Source: Tannerella sp. | Lineage (GTDB): Bacteria; Bacteroidota; Bacteroidia; Bacteroidales; Tannerellaceae | NCBI GenBank assembly: GCA_031270465.1 | Contig: JAISXP010000030.1 | Coordinates: forward strand, 1-53,095 | Reading direction: 5' to 3' | DNA length: 53,095 nucleotides | Part shown: in pieces, positions 17,029-26,168 of the stretch | Numbering within the stretch: the stretch's first letter is position 1 | How the letters are laid out: every line of letters starts with the position of its first letter | Notes under the pieces: model-generated | Told to the model about the DNA's origin: nothing | The model's database searches: none | Seen by the model: only the letters and a program-made list of their open reading frames with translations | Made by a program: the position numbers and the translations under genes

Positions 17029-18852
17029 TTAGAGCGTTTGTATGTAAAGAATCAGCGTCTCCAGTTCCTGTTCGGTCAGGTTTTGCGTGACGCCGTGCAG
17101 GTCGCCTGGATTGCATGAGGTGAACGCCTCGTGCAGGGTGGCTGCCCGTCCGTCGTAGAGGTAGGGGGCGGTGCGCCATGCCTCGCGCAGGGTCGGCGTG
17201 TCGAACGGTGTCGCTCGGTCGTTGCCCGCACCTGTTCCCACGTCATATTTCTTCCGGTCGGTCAGGTAAGCTCCGCTGTGGCAGCGGTTGCAGCCGGTGC
17301 GGTCATAGATGGCTTTACCCAACTGTTCGGGGTCTTTCGCGCGATATTCGCGGAGGAAGGGGCTTTCCACAGGCCGGAGTTGCCGCAGGTAGGTATCCAT
17401 GTCGGCGGCCAGCGATTCGGGCTGCTGCGTGTTGAGCGTATGCAGGATGCCGTTGCGGACAGCCGTTTCCGCGTCCTTGCGTATGCCTGTAATCATCACA
17501 GGGGGCGTGACGTGCGAGAAAAGCAGGCTTTTAGTGTTTTTGGGATTCCCAAGACCGTCGTTCCGCTGGTCCCAGTTCAGGCCGTCGGCGCGTCCGTCGG
17601 GGTGACAGGATACGCAACTCTGCCATCCCTGATAGCAGATGGAAGCGTCGCAGAAAGCGAGTTCTCCGCGGCGGGCGGCGTCATGTTTCGGTTCACTGCC
17701 GAGCGACAGCAGCCGGGCGGGCGCATGTGTTTCCATCGGCAACTGCTCCAGAAACGTGGAAAAACGGCAGCTTACTAACAGTGTGCTACCGACGGTTGCC
17801 ACGGCGCGGGGGGAACGTCCCTGCAGGCGTATCCGCTTACTGAACGGCGATGCGAACGACAGCGACGCACTCAGTTCCGCCCTGTCGTGGAGGCCGTTTA
17901 CCTGTTCGCCGGAGAAAAGCGCGGCAAGGCGTTCGTGCATGGTTTGCAGGTCGAGCGCAAGCAGTTCGTGGGCGCCCGCAAGCGCGACGTACAGGCGTCT
18001 GTCCTCTCCGATGCAGATACCGGCGGGGTTGGCAGCCCCGTGATCCACGTCGTCGAGCAGCAGGGTGGCATACAGCGAACCGGCTGCCAGGTCGACGATG
18101 CTCAGCGCATTCGTATTGATCCATCCCCTGTCTAATTGGGTGACCGGCACGCCGTAGCGCGAAATCAGGTGCGTGCAGTACAGGTATTTCCCGTCGGGCG
18201 AACAACTCAATCCCCACAGCGACTGTGCACCGTCGGGCAGGGTGATATGCGTGCGAACCGTGTTGGAGGACACATCTACCAGCGTGATTTGCGCTGCAAC
18301 CGTATCCGCTGTGGCAGCCTGTGCGGGCAGGAAATTGGCTGTGGCAAGCGTCGTCCCGTCGGGCGTCATGCAGAGGGTGTGCGGCTCGCGTACGGCGGGA
18401 ATGACGGACACTACCTCGCCCCGTTGCAGGTCGATCACGGAAATGTTGCCGTCGAACCGGTTTGCTACGTACAGGGTCTGTCCGTCGGCAGACAGTGCCA
18501 GTCCCTGTGGGGTATGACCCGCCGCGATGGATTTCTCGCGCTTCCCGCCGGGCAGACTGATGACCTCCACGCTTCCACCGGCTTCACCGCAACTGACAAA
18601 CAACATGGAGCCGTCCGGAGACAGCAGCAGGGAATGGGGATTCCGTTCCAACTCGATGCGACCGCTGGTTTGACCGGTTGCAAGGTTGGTGACGGCAACT
18701 ACTCCCGCAGTGGTCAGCGCCGTGTACACCAGTTGCCTCTCCCGGTCTACCGCCATAGCTCCCGGAGACAGGTATTCTTTCCGGCAACAGGAGATGCAGA
18801 CCACCGTCACCCAGAAGAAAAACAGTGCTTTCAACGGAATGGACATCGACAT
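17029..18852 (-). CDS. Beta-propeller (YVTN-type) di-heme cytochrome c, membrane-anchored or exported
   Basis: About 607 residues. After a hydrophobic N-terminus (ALFFFWVTVVCISCC, probably a lipoprotein signal although the lipobox is poor), residues about 30-370 form beta-propeller repeats of the YVTN kind (VDRERQLVYTAL, LSPDGSMLFVSCG, LSADGQTLYVANRFDGNISVIDL, CSPDGKYLYCTHL). The last third has two c-type heme sites, CVSCH and CNRCH, with PFDTPTLREAWRTAPYLYDGRAATLHE, as in di-heme cytochrome c peroxidase/MauG relatives. The frame begins with a TTG overlapping the upstream gene; I prefer the ATG at 18852 (or 18846). It follows a cupin lipoprotein by 13 bp. Likely a periplasmic redox protein; substrate unknown. 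Confidence 0.8.
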   Translation of the reverse strand: MSMSIPLKALFFFWVTVVCISCCRKEYLSPGAMAVDRERQLVYTALTTAGVVAVTNLATGQTSGRIELERNPHSLLLSPDGSMLFVSCGEAGGSVEVISLPGGKREKSIAAGHTPQGLALSADGQTLYVANRFDGNISVIDLQRGEVVSVIPAVREPHTLCMTPDGTTLATANFLPAQAATADTVAAQITLVDVSSNTVRTHITLPDGAQSLWGLSCSPDGKYLYCTHLISRYGVPVTQLDRGWINTNALSIVDLAAGSLYATLLLDDVDHGAANPAGICIGEDRRLYVALAGAHELLALDLQTMHERLAALFSGEQVNGLHDRAELSASLSFASPFSKRIRLQGRSPRAVATVGSTLLVSCRFSTFLEQLPMETHAPARLLSLGSEPKHDAARRGELAFCDASICYQGWQSCVSCHPDGRADGLNWDQRNDGLGNPKNTKSLLFSHVTPPVMITGIRKDAETAVRNGILHTLNTQQPESLAADMDTYLRQLRPVESPFLREYRAKDPEQLGKAIYDRTGCNRCHSGAYLTDRKKYDVGTGAGNDRATPFDTPTLREAWRTAPYLYDGRAATLHEAFTSCNPGDLHGVTQNLTEQELETLILYIQTL

Positions 18853-18865
18853 GGCCGTTTCCTGT

Positions 18866-19582
18866 TTACTTGCCAAGGAAATAGTCGTTGATCGCGGTTA
18901 CCTGGTGACGCACGCTTGCGTTGTCATGCATGTTTGCCACTTCGGTAATGATTGCACCCTTGTCGCCCGCAAACTGCCAGTGATGAGAAAAGACTCTCGA
19001 AAGGGGAACAAAATCGCCCGAAACAGCTTTCTCCACATGTTTGACGGTCACTCCGCCCTCATGGCAGGCAGGGATTTTGATTTCGGGAAACGACGCCAGA
19101 TTGTCCTCGCCTTCACCCACGACGTAACTCGTTCCGTTGCGCACCAGCCAGCCTTCCATCTTTGCCGGGAGGTCGCTGTCCGGTTTTTCGTGCCAGTGTT
19201 CGGGTAGCATCTGGTACGGCAGCAGAAACAGATCCTGCAACATGTACCGGTCTTTCGTATCGTTGACGTACATGATAGCCGCCAGTCCGAGTTCCGTAAA
19301 ACGTCCCGTACCGTAGTCGCTCACCCACAGTTGTTCGCGCGTCTTTTCGGCTACGGGATACCGGTAGTACTTCATCAGCCGGATCACGGCGTCTTTAGCC
19401 GCTTCCTCGTTGAACTTGCCGCCAGCGTAGAAATCGGCATTGCTGAAGACCGGCAATTCCGCTTCACAGCACGTGTCCTGCCGATGTGTACATTCCGCCG
19501 CCTGCTGTTTGTTTCCCTGCGAACAGGAACTTGCGGCTACTGCGGCAAGAGCCGCTGCAAATAATAATTTTTTCATGTTCAT
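18866..19582 (-). CDS. Exported cupin-fold lipoprotein resembling sugar isomerases
   Basis: A 238-residue protein with an N-terminal lipoprotein-like signal (MKKLLFAAALAAVAASSC). The mature part contains QMLPEHWHEKP, KMEGW, then SHHWQFAGDKGAIITEV, which recalls the metal-binding cupin core of D-lyxose isomerase-type proteins (H-x-H, later Glu, and the strand 'HHW-F-G--GA---E'). I assign only the fold with some confidence; an isomerase reaction is an inference, and export would be unusual for such an enzyme. A Cys-rich segment (AECTHRQDTCCEAE) follows the signal. It is 13 bp upstream of the cytochrome gene, so the two are probably co-expressed. Confidence 0.6.
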   Translation of the reverse strand: MNMKKLLFAAALAAVAASSCSQGNKQQAAECTHRQDTCCEAELPVFSNADFYAGGKFNEEAAKDAVIRLMKYYRYPVAEKTREQLWVSDYGTGRFTELGLAAIMYVNDTKDRYMLQDLFLLPYQMLPEHWHEKPDSDLPAKMEGWLVRNGTSYVVGEGEDNLASFPEIKIPACHEGGVTVKHVEKAVSGDFVPLSRVFSHHWQFAGDKGAIITEVANMHDNASVRHQVTAINDYFLGK

Positions 19583-19639
19583 TTGGTATTTAATTAATTG
19601 TTGTTTATTGATTTTTTATTCCAAATCGTAATTATTCCG

Positions 19640-19647
19640 CAAAGATA
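19640..19647 (-). promoter_or_regulatory. Possible -7 element before the cupin lipoprotein gene
   Basis: TATCTTTG on the minus strand, 57 bp upstream of the start codon. No good TTG is seen at 19-21 bp upstream, so this is a partial match. Confidence 0.4.
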
Positions 19648-19665
19648 TAAAAAAAGAGAAAGATG

Positions 19666-19737
19666 TGATGCACGTCCCTACCCTGTTCGCTGAAAAACGT
19701 TACATCGCCGATTTCTTCGTTTTCCGGAATCAATTGG
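19666..19737 (-). pseudogene. Relic of a GH95-like gene (about 22 codons)
   Basis: In the gap after the GH38 gene, the minus strand reads EEIGDVTFFSEQGRDVHH in one frame. The intact GH95-like protein encoded at 23663-25951 has GEIGDVTVFSEQGRDLHLL. At DNA level 19681-19720 and 23841-23880 agree at 38 of 40 bases, in the same orientation. Similarity fades within about 20 bp on both sides, so this is a fragment, not a gene. The remainder of the gap 19583-19784 is AT-rich and featureless apart from the -7 element. Confidence 0.75.
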
Positions 19738-19784
19738 ATGATTAGCCAACAGTTCACATTTCCTGTTTTTACCGGTCTCGTCTG

Positions 19785-22430
19785 TCATTTCGCGCCGATT
19801 TTAAACGTTTCAATCGCGTGATGTCCCAGCCTGTACGAAAAACCTTTTCCGGAAAATTGTACCGGCGCCGGTTCTTCCTCAATCATGTTTGTATGGTTGA
19901 GCGACTCGATGTCTTCAAACAGTTGGAACGTTACTTCCGCGTCGTTGCCTTCGATGTTGTAGTAGCGAAGGATAACGGAATCGTCGTCTTCGCATTTCTT
20001 TACCGTACTGACGACAGCGCCTTTACCGGTCAATGTCCCGAAACTTTGCTGTTCGGGAAGAAATCCCTGCTGCTTTTTCGTGTCGGTGACAGCGGTTTTG
20101 AGCGCTTGCCGTGATTGAGCGCCGTGTTTGTAGCCGTTATGCCAGTCGCCGGCGTGAGTGTATATCGAAAAACGATAGGAATGGTTGCCGGGCTGGATGT
20201 AATAATTGCCCAGTCCGTGACAGCTTTTACGGCTTGCAAGAAGCAGCGGCTGCAGGACGGCGTAATCCACAGGCTTGTCGGTCGGATCGATCCAGTCGAA
20301 AACGGCGACGTCCGAACTGATTGTCAGACCCGTTTTTCCGTCCGACGCCGCAAACCAGTCCTGCACTTCGCGGGGATGCACGTCTTTACAGGGTGTATCG
20401 TAAATCTGTGTAGCTTTGGAATATCCGGCAGCGCCTTTTATCTCGTCTTTGCCGACCTCCACAACGCCCATCGGGACTTCGTAAGCGACTTTCGCCTGCT
20501 GCATGTTCACCGGAAAGGCCAGCCGGAACTCGCGCCAGTTTTCGCCGTTGAAACGGTTCAAATCAACCTCCATGTCAATACGTTTGACGGTCTTGTACAG
20601 GACGACGCGCACCACAGCCTGCGTCTCTTTCAACGGCTGAACGGTCTGGAATACATCGCGCACCGCGCCGGTTTCCACGCACTGCCACTGTTGTCTGTAA
20701 TTGCGAAGCCGGTCGAAACCCTCCATTGCCGGCTGCTGAACATCGGTAAATTCGCCGGCGCCGTTGCCCACCGATTGCAGCGTAAACAGTTCGCCGCCCG
20801 AAAATTTGTCGTTACGGAAAAATTCTTTCTTCAATTCCTTATCATACAGACTTTCGATGCCGCCGTCGCCGAGAACAACCCTGTAATATTTGTTTTCGTA
20901 CGCAGGTGCAGCCGAAGGAATATTTTCGTTACCTGCCGGAAGCGCTCCCTCCGTCAAATAGTACGTTTTATAGCCCAGCGCCGGGACTTTTTCGGCGACG
21001 AATGTAATGGTAATCACCTCGTCTTTGTTACCTGTGTAGGGGCAGTCGGTAAACTGATAGGGGATTTCGTTGCCGTCGGCGTCGATCAGCCGATAATGCG
21101 TATTCGGTCGTCCTTCGACGTCCAACGTCAATACGACGGGGTCGGTACGTTCCCACGACAGGGGGTTGAACACGGTTACAGCCTGTCTGTATTCTTTTTT
21201 GAAGTTGATGCGTTGAGCGATGGACGTCAGCGATTTGTCGAGCAATTCCTGGGCTTTGTCTCTTGCAAACTCGAATTTATCACGGAAATAACGGTCGGTG
21301 ATATGTCCTTTGTTACCGCCCCAGCCATGGTCGGGATAGATGGCCGCTTCCCATGCATCGGTCAACTCTTTCGCCGGATAATTACTAAAGCTGTTTTCGA
21401 CTAAAGCATTGAAAGTCGAAAACTTTTCTGCCGCCGTCAGCAGACGGCTGGCTTCCCTGCCCGCTTTTAACGCCCGTTGATGCGCAGGTCCGTGGATATA
21501 AAGCCAGACATTCGGACGTTCACCTGACAGTTCGTCGAATTTCGTGTCTTTACCGGCTACAATCTCGTCCATCACTTTTGTCGATGTGGAGTACGTAATA
21601 TAAGGCAATGCCTTTGCGTTGTTGCCTTTTACTTCGTTATTCCAGTCTTCCATGTATTTATCCCAGTTCACGGGTTCGGAAAAGTCGAAAGAATACAGCA
21701 CAAGCCGTACCGGCGGGATATTCCGTCGCCGGTAATATTCGTCAAATTCGTTGAGGAAACGGATAAGCGTATCGGTACGTGCCGCTTCGGAAGGCGCATG
21801 AAGGATGGGCATCGTCTTGTCGTGATACTGACCGGGCGACCATGATACGACGGAACTTCCATCGGGACTGAACCATTTGTAAAAACCCGGCTGATGACGG
21901 CTGATCTGATAATACGGAATACCCGATTTCGCCAAAATCTGCGGGAGTTGCAAGGCTACGCCCGGAACATCTTCGTTGTAAGCCGTACGGAAATCACAGC
22001 CCGGCAAGACTTTCTGTAACCATTTCCGTCCGAAATAGGTTTGCCGGACAAGGGCTTCTCCGTCGTACATCGACGGGTAAGGCTGTTTGTTTGTCGCGCC
22101 CCATTCCAGCCGACCTTCCTGCGTATATTTCAGGATGTCGCCGTACCTGTCGGGATGACGTTCGAGGTATTCCCGAAGCGAAAGGGCGTCTTCGACCGAA
22201 AAACAGTAGTGTTTGCTCTCCGCCAAACGTTTTAACGCAGGCGTAATCATCTGTTCGTCACGGAAACGGATACATTCGTCCGGACTGTCCATCCAGGCTA
22301 TATCCTGATGACTTGAATTGACGAGACATAATTTCCCGCCTTTGAAATAAGAGGCATCCTGCGCCTGTGTAGCCGTAAAACAGGCAAGGATACACCACAG
22401 CAATAATAAAAAATAAGTTTTTCTTTTCAT
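19785..22430 (-). CDS. Glycoside hydrolase family 38, alpha-mannosidase-like
   Basis: Predicted exported retaining zinc glycosidase acting on alpha-mannosides. The 881-residue protein has a signal peptide (LLLLWCILACFTATQAQ), then the GH38 opening LVNSSHQDIAW with zinc ligands H41 and D43, the probable nucleophile D154 in AYNEDVPG, and IHGPAHQRAL and YPDHGWGGNKGHITD, expected to supply the remaining active-site His. Residues from about 400 on form the beta-sandwich domains of the family (FNPLSWERTDPVVLTLD). The region around the nucleophile differs from the lysosomal type, so exact linkage is uncertain. It is 24 bp after the acyltransferase gene, in one operon. Confidence 0.87.
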   Translation of the reverse strand: MKRKTYFLLLLWCILACFTATQAQDASYFKGGKLCLVNSSHQDIAWMDSPDECIRFRDEQMITPALKRLAESKHYCFSVEDALSLREYLERHPDRYGDILKYTQEGRLEWGATNKQPYPSMYDGEALVRQTYFGRKWLQKVLPGCDFRTAYNEDVPGVALQLPQILAKSGIPYYQISRHQPGFYKWFSPDGSSVVSWSPGQYHDKTMPILHAPSEAARTDTLIRFLNEFDEYYRRRNIPPVRLVLYSFDFSEPVNWDKYMEDWNNEVKGNNAKALPYITYSTSTKVMDEIVAGKDTKFDELSGERPNVWLYIHGPAHQRALKAGREASRLLTAAEKFSTFNALVENSFSNYPAKELTDAWEAAIYPDHGWGGNKGHITDRYFRDKFEFARDKAQELLDKSLTSIAQRINFKKEYRQAVTVFNPLSWERTDPVVLTLDVEGRPNTHYRLIDADGNEIPYQFTDCPYTGNKDEVITITFVAEKVPALGYKTYYLTEGALPAGNENIPSAAPAYENKYYRVVLGDGGIESLYDKELKKEFFRNDKFSGGELFTLQSVGNGAGEFTDVQQPAMEGFDRLRNYRQQWQCVETGAVRDVFQTVQPLKETQAVVRVVLYKTVKRIDMEVDLNRFNGENWREFRLAFPVNMQQAKVAYEVPMGVVEVGKDEIKGAAGYSKATQIYDTPCKDVHPREVQDWFAASDGKTGLTISSDVAVFDWIDPTDKPVDYAVLQPLLLASRKSCHGLGNYYIQPGNHSYRFSIYTHAGDWHNGYKHGAQSRQALKTAVTDTKKQQGFLPEQQSFGTLTGKGAVVSTVKKCEDDDSVILRYYNIEGNDAEVTFQLFEDIESLNHTNMIEEEPAPVQFSGKGFSYRLGHHAIETFKIGAK

Positions 22431-22454
22431 GATATTTCTCTTTATAATTTTGAA

Positions 22455-23564
22455 TTACATCTTTTTTCTCAACCATTTCCTTACCGGGATATCGTAAAAT
22501 CTCATTGCTGCATACGAAATCAACAGTATAGCCACGAAAACGCCAACCGCAACCCAGGCACCTTCGGCGAGGGTACATTTCGTTTTCGCCACCCAGGCAG
22601 TATGCACATAACACAGCGGATAGTTCACCAGATACACAGGATACGACATATCGCCCAGCAACTTGTATAACCGCGACGCTGATTTCTTTTTTACTTTTCC
22701 GCCCGCTCCCATAGCCACAATCAAGGGAAAAACAACGATAATGACAGCGGCTTCATACACGCCGTTCATCCAGTCCGATTCGGGCCCGCCTACGCGCGGC
22801 ACAATCAAAACCGCTATCAGCAACAGACTGCACCACAGAAACGACTGTCGTATATGAATGACTTTTCCAAGACGGTAGAGCAGCAGTCCGGCAAAAAACG
22901 GAAACATCAGCCGTGTAAATCCGATGTGCAGATGATTTGTATCCACCGTCCAGCCTCCGATGACGTCGCCATGTGTCAGAGTGAGATGTATCGTCGCGCA
23001 GGCGGCAACGAAGACCAAAACGGAAAGCGCCGTCTTCGAAAATCGTCTGATAACAAGCGCATAGAGCAGATTTGCGAAATATTCGAACGCTAATGTCCAT
23101 GTCGGCGCGTCGAGGGTGTACATTTCCTGCCAGCCCCGGATGTCGATCGACGGCGGTGTTGGAATCATCAAAAGTCCAAGAACGGCGTACAGCAGCACTC
23201 GCCACAAGGGAATATCTTTTATTAACGGAAACACTTCGCCGGCGCCGAAATAGAACATTATTATTCCAAGTACAGTTCCGAAAATAACCATGGGATGAAG
23301 TCGGAATATCCGTCGTTTCAGGAAATTGCCGATACTCATCTTTCCCCAGCGGTCGTCGTAGGCGTAACCGATGACAAATCCAGAAAGTACAAAGAAGAAA
23401 TCGACCGCAAGATATGCGTGATTAAGCAATTGATTGTATTTTCCGGTTTCGATGTCCGTAACGTAATACGCTTCGATAACATGAAATCCGAGTACCATGA
23501 TAGCCGCTATCCCGCGTAGCCCGTCAAGAATCTCGTAGTGAGGTTTTGTCTGTGATAAATTCAT
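22455..23564 (-). CDS. Membrane acyltransferase of the OafA/YrhL type (family 3)
   Basis: A 369-residue integral membrane protein with about ten hydrophobic helices and the acyltransferase-3 motifs YEILDGLRGIAAIMVLGFHV near the N-terminus and FLKRRIFRLHPMVIFGTV near residue 85; the His of FHV and the RxxR-type motif are typical. Family members move acetyl or similar groups from the cytoplasm onto extracytoplasmic sugars. The frame reaches 23582, but the promoter at 23587-23616 would start transcription near 23580, so I take the ATG at 23564. It is upstream of and close to the GH38 gene; its acceptor is unknown. Confidence 0.85.
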   Translation of the reverse strand: MNLSQTKPHYEILDGLRGIAAIMVLGFHVIEAYYVTDIETGKYNQLLNHAYLAVDFFFVLSGFVIGYAYDDRWGKMSIGNFLKRRIFRLHPMVIFGTVLGIIMFYFGAGEVFPLIKDIPLWRVLLYAVLGLLMIPTPPSIDIRGWQEMYTLDAPTWTLAFEYFANLLYALVIRRFSKTALSVLVFVAACATIHLTLTHGDVIGGWTVDTNHLHIGFTRLMFPFFAGLLLYRLGKVIHIRQSFLWCSLLLIAVLIVPRVGGPESDWMNGVYEAAVIIVVFPLIVAMGAGGKVKKKSASRLYKLLGDMSYPVYLVNYPLCYVHTAWVAKTKCTLAEGAWVAVGVFVAILLISYAAMRFYDIPVRKWLRKKM

Positions 23565-23586
23565 CTGATCTTTATTTTTCAAAGCA

Positions 23587-23616
23587 CAAAAGTACTCATT
23601 GTTTTATTTTCTCAAA
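23587..23616 (-). promoter_or_regulatory. Promoter of the acyltransferase-GH38 pair
   Basis: Minus-strand TTTG (23613-23616), 18 bp, TACTTTTG (23587-23594), a good match to TTTG/TAnnTTTG. Transcription would begin near 23580. It shows that the GH95-like gene upstream is probably a separate unit. Confidence 0.6.
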
Positions 23617-23662
23617 AAATTAATCGAATTTTAACAGCCGTTCGTCGAATTTCGTTTCTTTG

Positions 23663-25951
23663 TCAGTTATAGTCCCGTCCATCTTCCTTTTTCAAATTCC
23701 GACCGGCAGGCGTCAGCCGATACGTCACTCCCTTTCCGGTCTCTATCCTGATACGTTCGCCTTCGTACAGCTGTTCTCCGTCCGGCCCCTTCACTTTTAT
23801 TCCGCGGCCTTTCCACGGATTGAGCAGATGCAAGTCACGCCCCTGTTCGCTGAAAACCGTTACATCGCCGATTTCTCCGTCTGCCAGTTTTGCGGACACG
23901 AGGAAGGCGCCTTCCACACGTATTTGATGAAACGCGGCATCCTTGTCGCGAGGCCAGACGGGAAACAGGCGGATCATGTCGCCGTGTCCCATGCAAAGCA
24001 TTTCGTTGATTGTATTCGGCACGGTGCTCAGGTTTTCAATTCCGTGCGGATTGTCTAACTGGAACCCGTTCGGGAAGGTATGCTTCACATAACGATCGAG
24101 GTGATACAGGATGGTATCCGGGTCATAGCCAATCCGGACGGCTGCCGGGAAAAAGCTGTTGCTGCCGTTGGAGTCGAGCCATCGCTGCATCTCCTGTACG
24201 GTATTCATGGCAACGGCGAGCAGCGCCGGGTCGCTGTCCGGACCGATTGCGCCTCCCGGATAAATGTGTTGAATACCCAGACTGTTTCCGTCCACCCATT
24301 TGATGCCGGCTTCCGTATAGCGGAATACTGTTTTGCCATTGCGTTCAAACACGGGATAATGCGAAATACCGTCGTGTATATGTATCCATTTTTCCCGCCT
24401 GTCCGCATCTTCCCCAAGCAGTGCGCTCATGTCGGTGGCCGTCTGCATGGTCTGCCTTATCAGTCCGAGCGAGAGAAGCGGGTTTTTATCTCCGATTGTC
24501 CCTTCGTGAATGGCGTCGTTGTAATCGACATACCGGCCGTCTTCGTAGACCAGGTACTTTTCCCAGAAAATGGCGGAAGCGCGGACAAAAGGATACACTT
24601 TCCGCGCAAACTCCCTGTCCCACGTACGGTAAAAGTGCATGGACAGATTGGCGACAGCATACGAGGCATTACTTTTTTGACCCCAGAACATGCCGTCCAT
24701 TTCAATATTTTCCTTTTTAGCCCAGTGATATTTCTCCATCAGCGGCGTCCAGCGTGTTGTCTCTATTCCCAGAGGTCCAATTCCAACGGGATAGATGACG
24801 CCGTCGGGAATCCCCGCGATTTTTTCGGAATAGTATTTTCCTCTTGGGACGAAGGCAAGCAGCGGAGCGCAGTAGGGTTCGGCCTGTTCGAGCCGGTTGG
24901 CGGAATAGAGCGCGTAGAACGGCGCCTGATAGTTGTAATTTAGGTGATAGTCGCCTGACCAGGCAGGCTGTTCCTGCGTGATCCAGATGCCGAAGAGACC
25001 GGGTGGAAAGTCAGTATCCCTGCTCGATGAAGCCATTCCGTAGAGTGAAAGATAATACTGCCCTTCGATGGCGCTGTCGGGGATAGACACGAACGATTTC
25101 TCCCAGTAGTCTTTCCACCATGCCCTGTGCTGCTTTTCCAGTTCGCGCAGGCGTTGCGGGACGACGTATTCCTTTACCTTCCGGATGGCTGCATCGAGAC
25201 AGTCGCTGCTTTTGAAGTTGCCGGAGGTGGCGAAGACAATGCGGACGGTTTTCCCCGGTTCAAGCGTAAAATTACCGTCCGGCGAATCGACGGTTTGCAG
25301 CGCCAGGGCTGTACGGGTCGGAATATCTACCGAATCCTCGAAAGCGCGGGTAATGTAATGTATGCCGTCCACCGCGTTTTGTTCTCTTTTTTCGGGGAAA
25401 GCGCGGTCGAGGGGAAGGTCTTCGACGATTTCTTTTTCGCCGGGCAGAGACAGCCGCACGCTTCCTTCGAGCGACCCTTTCCCTTCCATGCGAATCTCGA
25501 CGGCTGCGACATCTTCAACGGCGGCAACGCAGACCCTGCATGTAACCGAAAAGTCTTCTTTTCGGAAGCGGGCGACCGTCGTTGCGTCGTACAAATGCTG
25601 CTCCACCAGGTAGGAAGCGCCCTCCAGTCCGGGAATGGACATCTCGACTTTCCCCAGAACGGCGGGATAGGATTCATTGTGACCCGTCTTCAGACGCCAG
25701 AAATCGTTCCTGGCTACATAAAACACCTGATGTTCGGGATTGCCCGACAGGGCGACGCCCGTGTAGCCGTTCCCCAGCAGGGGAGCGTCCACGGATACTT
25801 TGGCCGGAATACGCCGGGGCGGTTGAGTAAACCGGACGACATGCCTGCCGACGATGGTTTCCGCCTGTTTGCCGAAGTCCGTCTGACTGCTGCACGACAG
25901 CAGGAGCGGAACAATCGCTCCTGCAAGAATTTTTAATTTGCTGTTTGTCAT
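23663..25951 (-). CDS. GH95-like glycoside hydrolase, lipoprotein
   Basis: A 762-residue protein with a lipoprotein signal (lipobox LLLSC). An N-terminal beta-sandwich (PAKVSVDAPLLGNGYTGVAL, FYVARNDFWRL) is followed by an (alpha/alpha)6 barrel with FPPGLFGIWITQEQPAWSGDYHLNYNYQ, which parallels the 'LQGIWN...W--D---N-N' segment of GH95 alpha-L-fucosidases/galactosidases, and a C-terminal sandwich with RLFPVWPRDKDAAF and GDVTVFSEQGRDL. I place it near GH95 by this layout; specificity (fucose or galactose) cannot be read. Presumably surface or periplasmic. The 217-bp gap upstream (25952-26168) shows no gene and only a weak promoter-like TACTTTTA. Confidence 0.7.
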   Translation of the reverse strand: MTNSKLKILAGAIVPLLLSCSSQTDFGKQAETIVGRHVVRFTQPPRRIPAKVSVDAPLLGNGYTGVALSGNPEHQVFYVARNDFWRLKTGHNESYPAVLGKVEMSIPGLEGASYLVEQHLYDATTVARFRKEDFSVTCRVCVAAVEDVAAVEIRMEGKGSLEGSVRLSLPGEKEIVEDLPLDRAFPEKREQNAVDGIHYITRAFEDSVDIPTRTALALQTVDSPDGNFTLEPGKTVRIVFATSGNFKSSDCLDAAIRKVKEYVVPQRLRELEKQHRAWWKDYWEKSFVSIPDSAIEGQYYLSLYGMASSSRDTDFPPGLFGIWITQEQPAWSGDYHLNYNYQAPFYALYSANRLEQAEPYCAPLLAFVPRGKYYSEKIAGIPDGVIYPVGIGPLGIETTRWTPLMEKYHWAKKENIEMDGMFWGQKSNASYAVANLSMHFYRTWDREFARKVYPFVRASAIFWEKYLVYEDGRYVDYNDAIHEGTIGDKNPLLSLGLIRQTMQTATDMSALLGEDADRREKWIHIHDGISHYPVFERNGKTVFRYTEAGIKWVDGNSLGIQHIYPGGAIGPDSDPALLAVAMNTVQEMQRWLDSNGSNSFFPAAVRIGYDPDTILYHLDRYVKHTFPNGFQLDNPHGIENLSTVPNTINEMLCMGHGDMIRLFPVWPRDKDAAFHQIRVEGAFLVSAKLADGEIGDVTVFSEQGRDLHLLNPWKGRGIKVKGPDGEQLYEGERIRIETGKGVTYRLTPAGRNLKKEDGRDYN

Positions 25952-26168
25952 AGTTTTGCTTTTGTGAAAAATTAGGGAGTAAAAGTAGGAAACAAATTCG
26001 TTTTACTTTCCGGTTTTATGTTAATTAAACATAATTCGATTTCACATGAGAATGCTGTTTTTCGTGCATATAAATATTCTTGGGCCTCGCACGTCTGATT
26101 CTTTCGTGTATATGAAAATCCGGCAATCTGCAAAAAAAATCAGTTTAGTAAGGATGCATTTCGGGATT

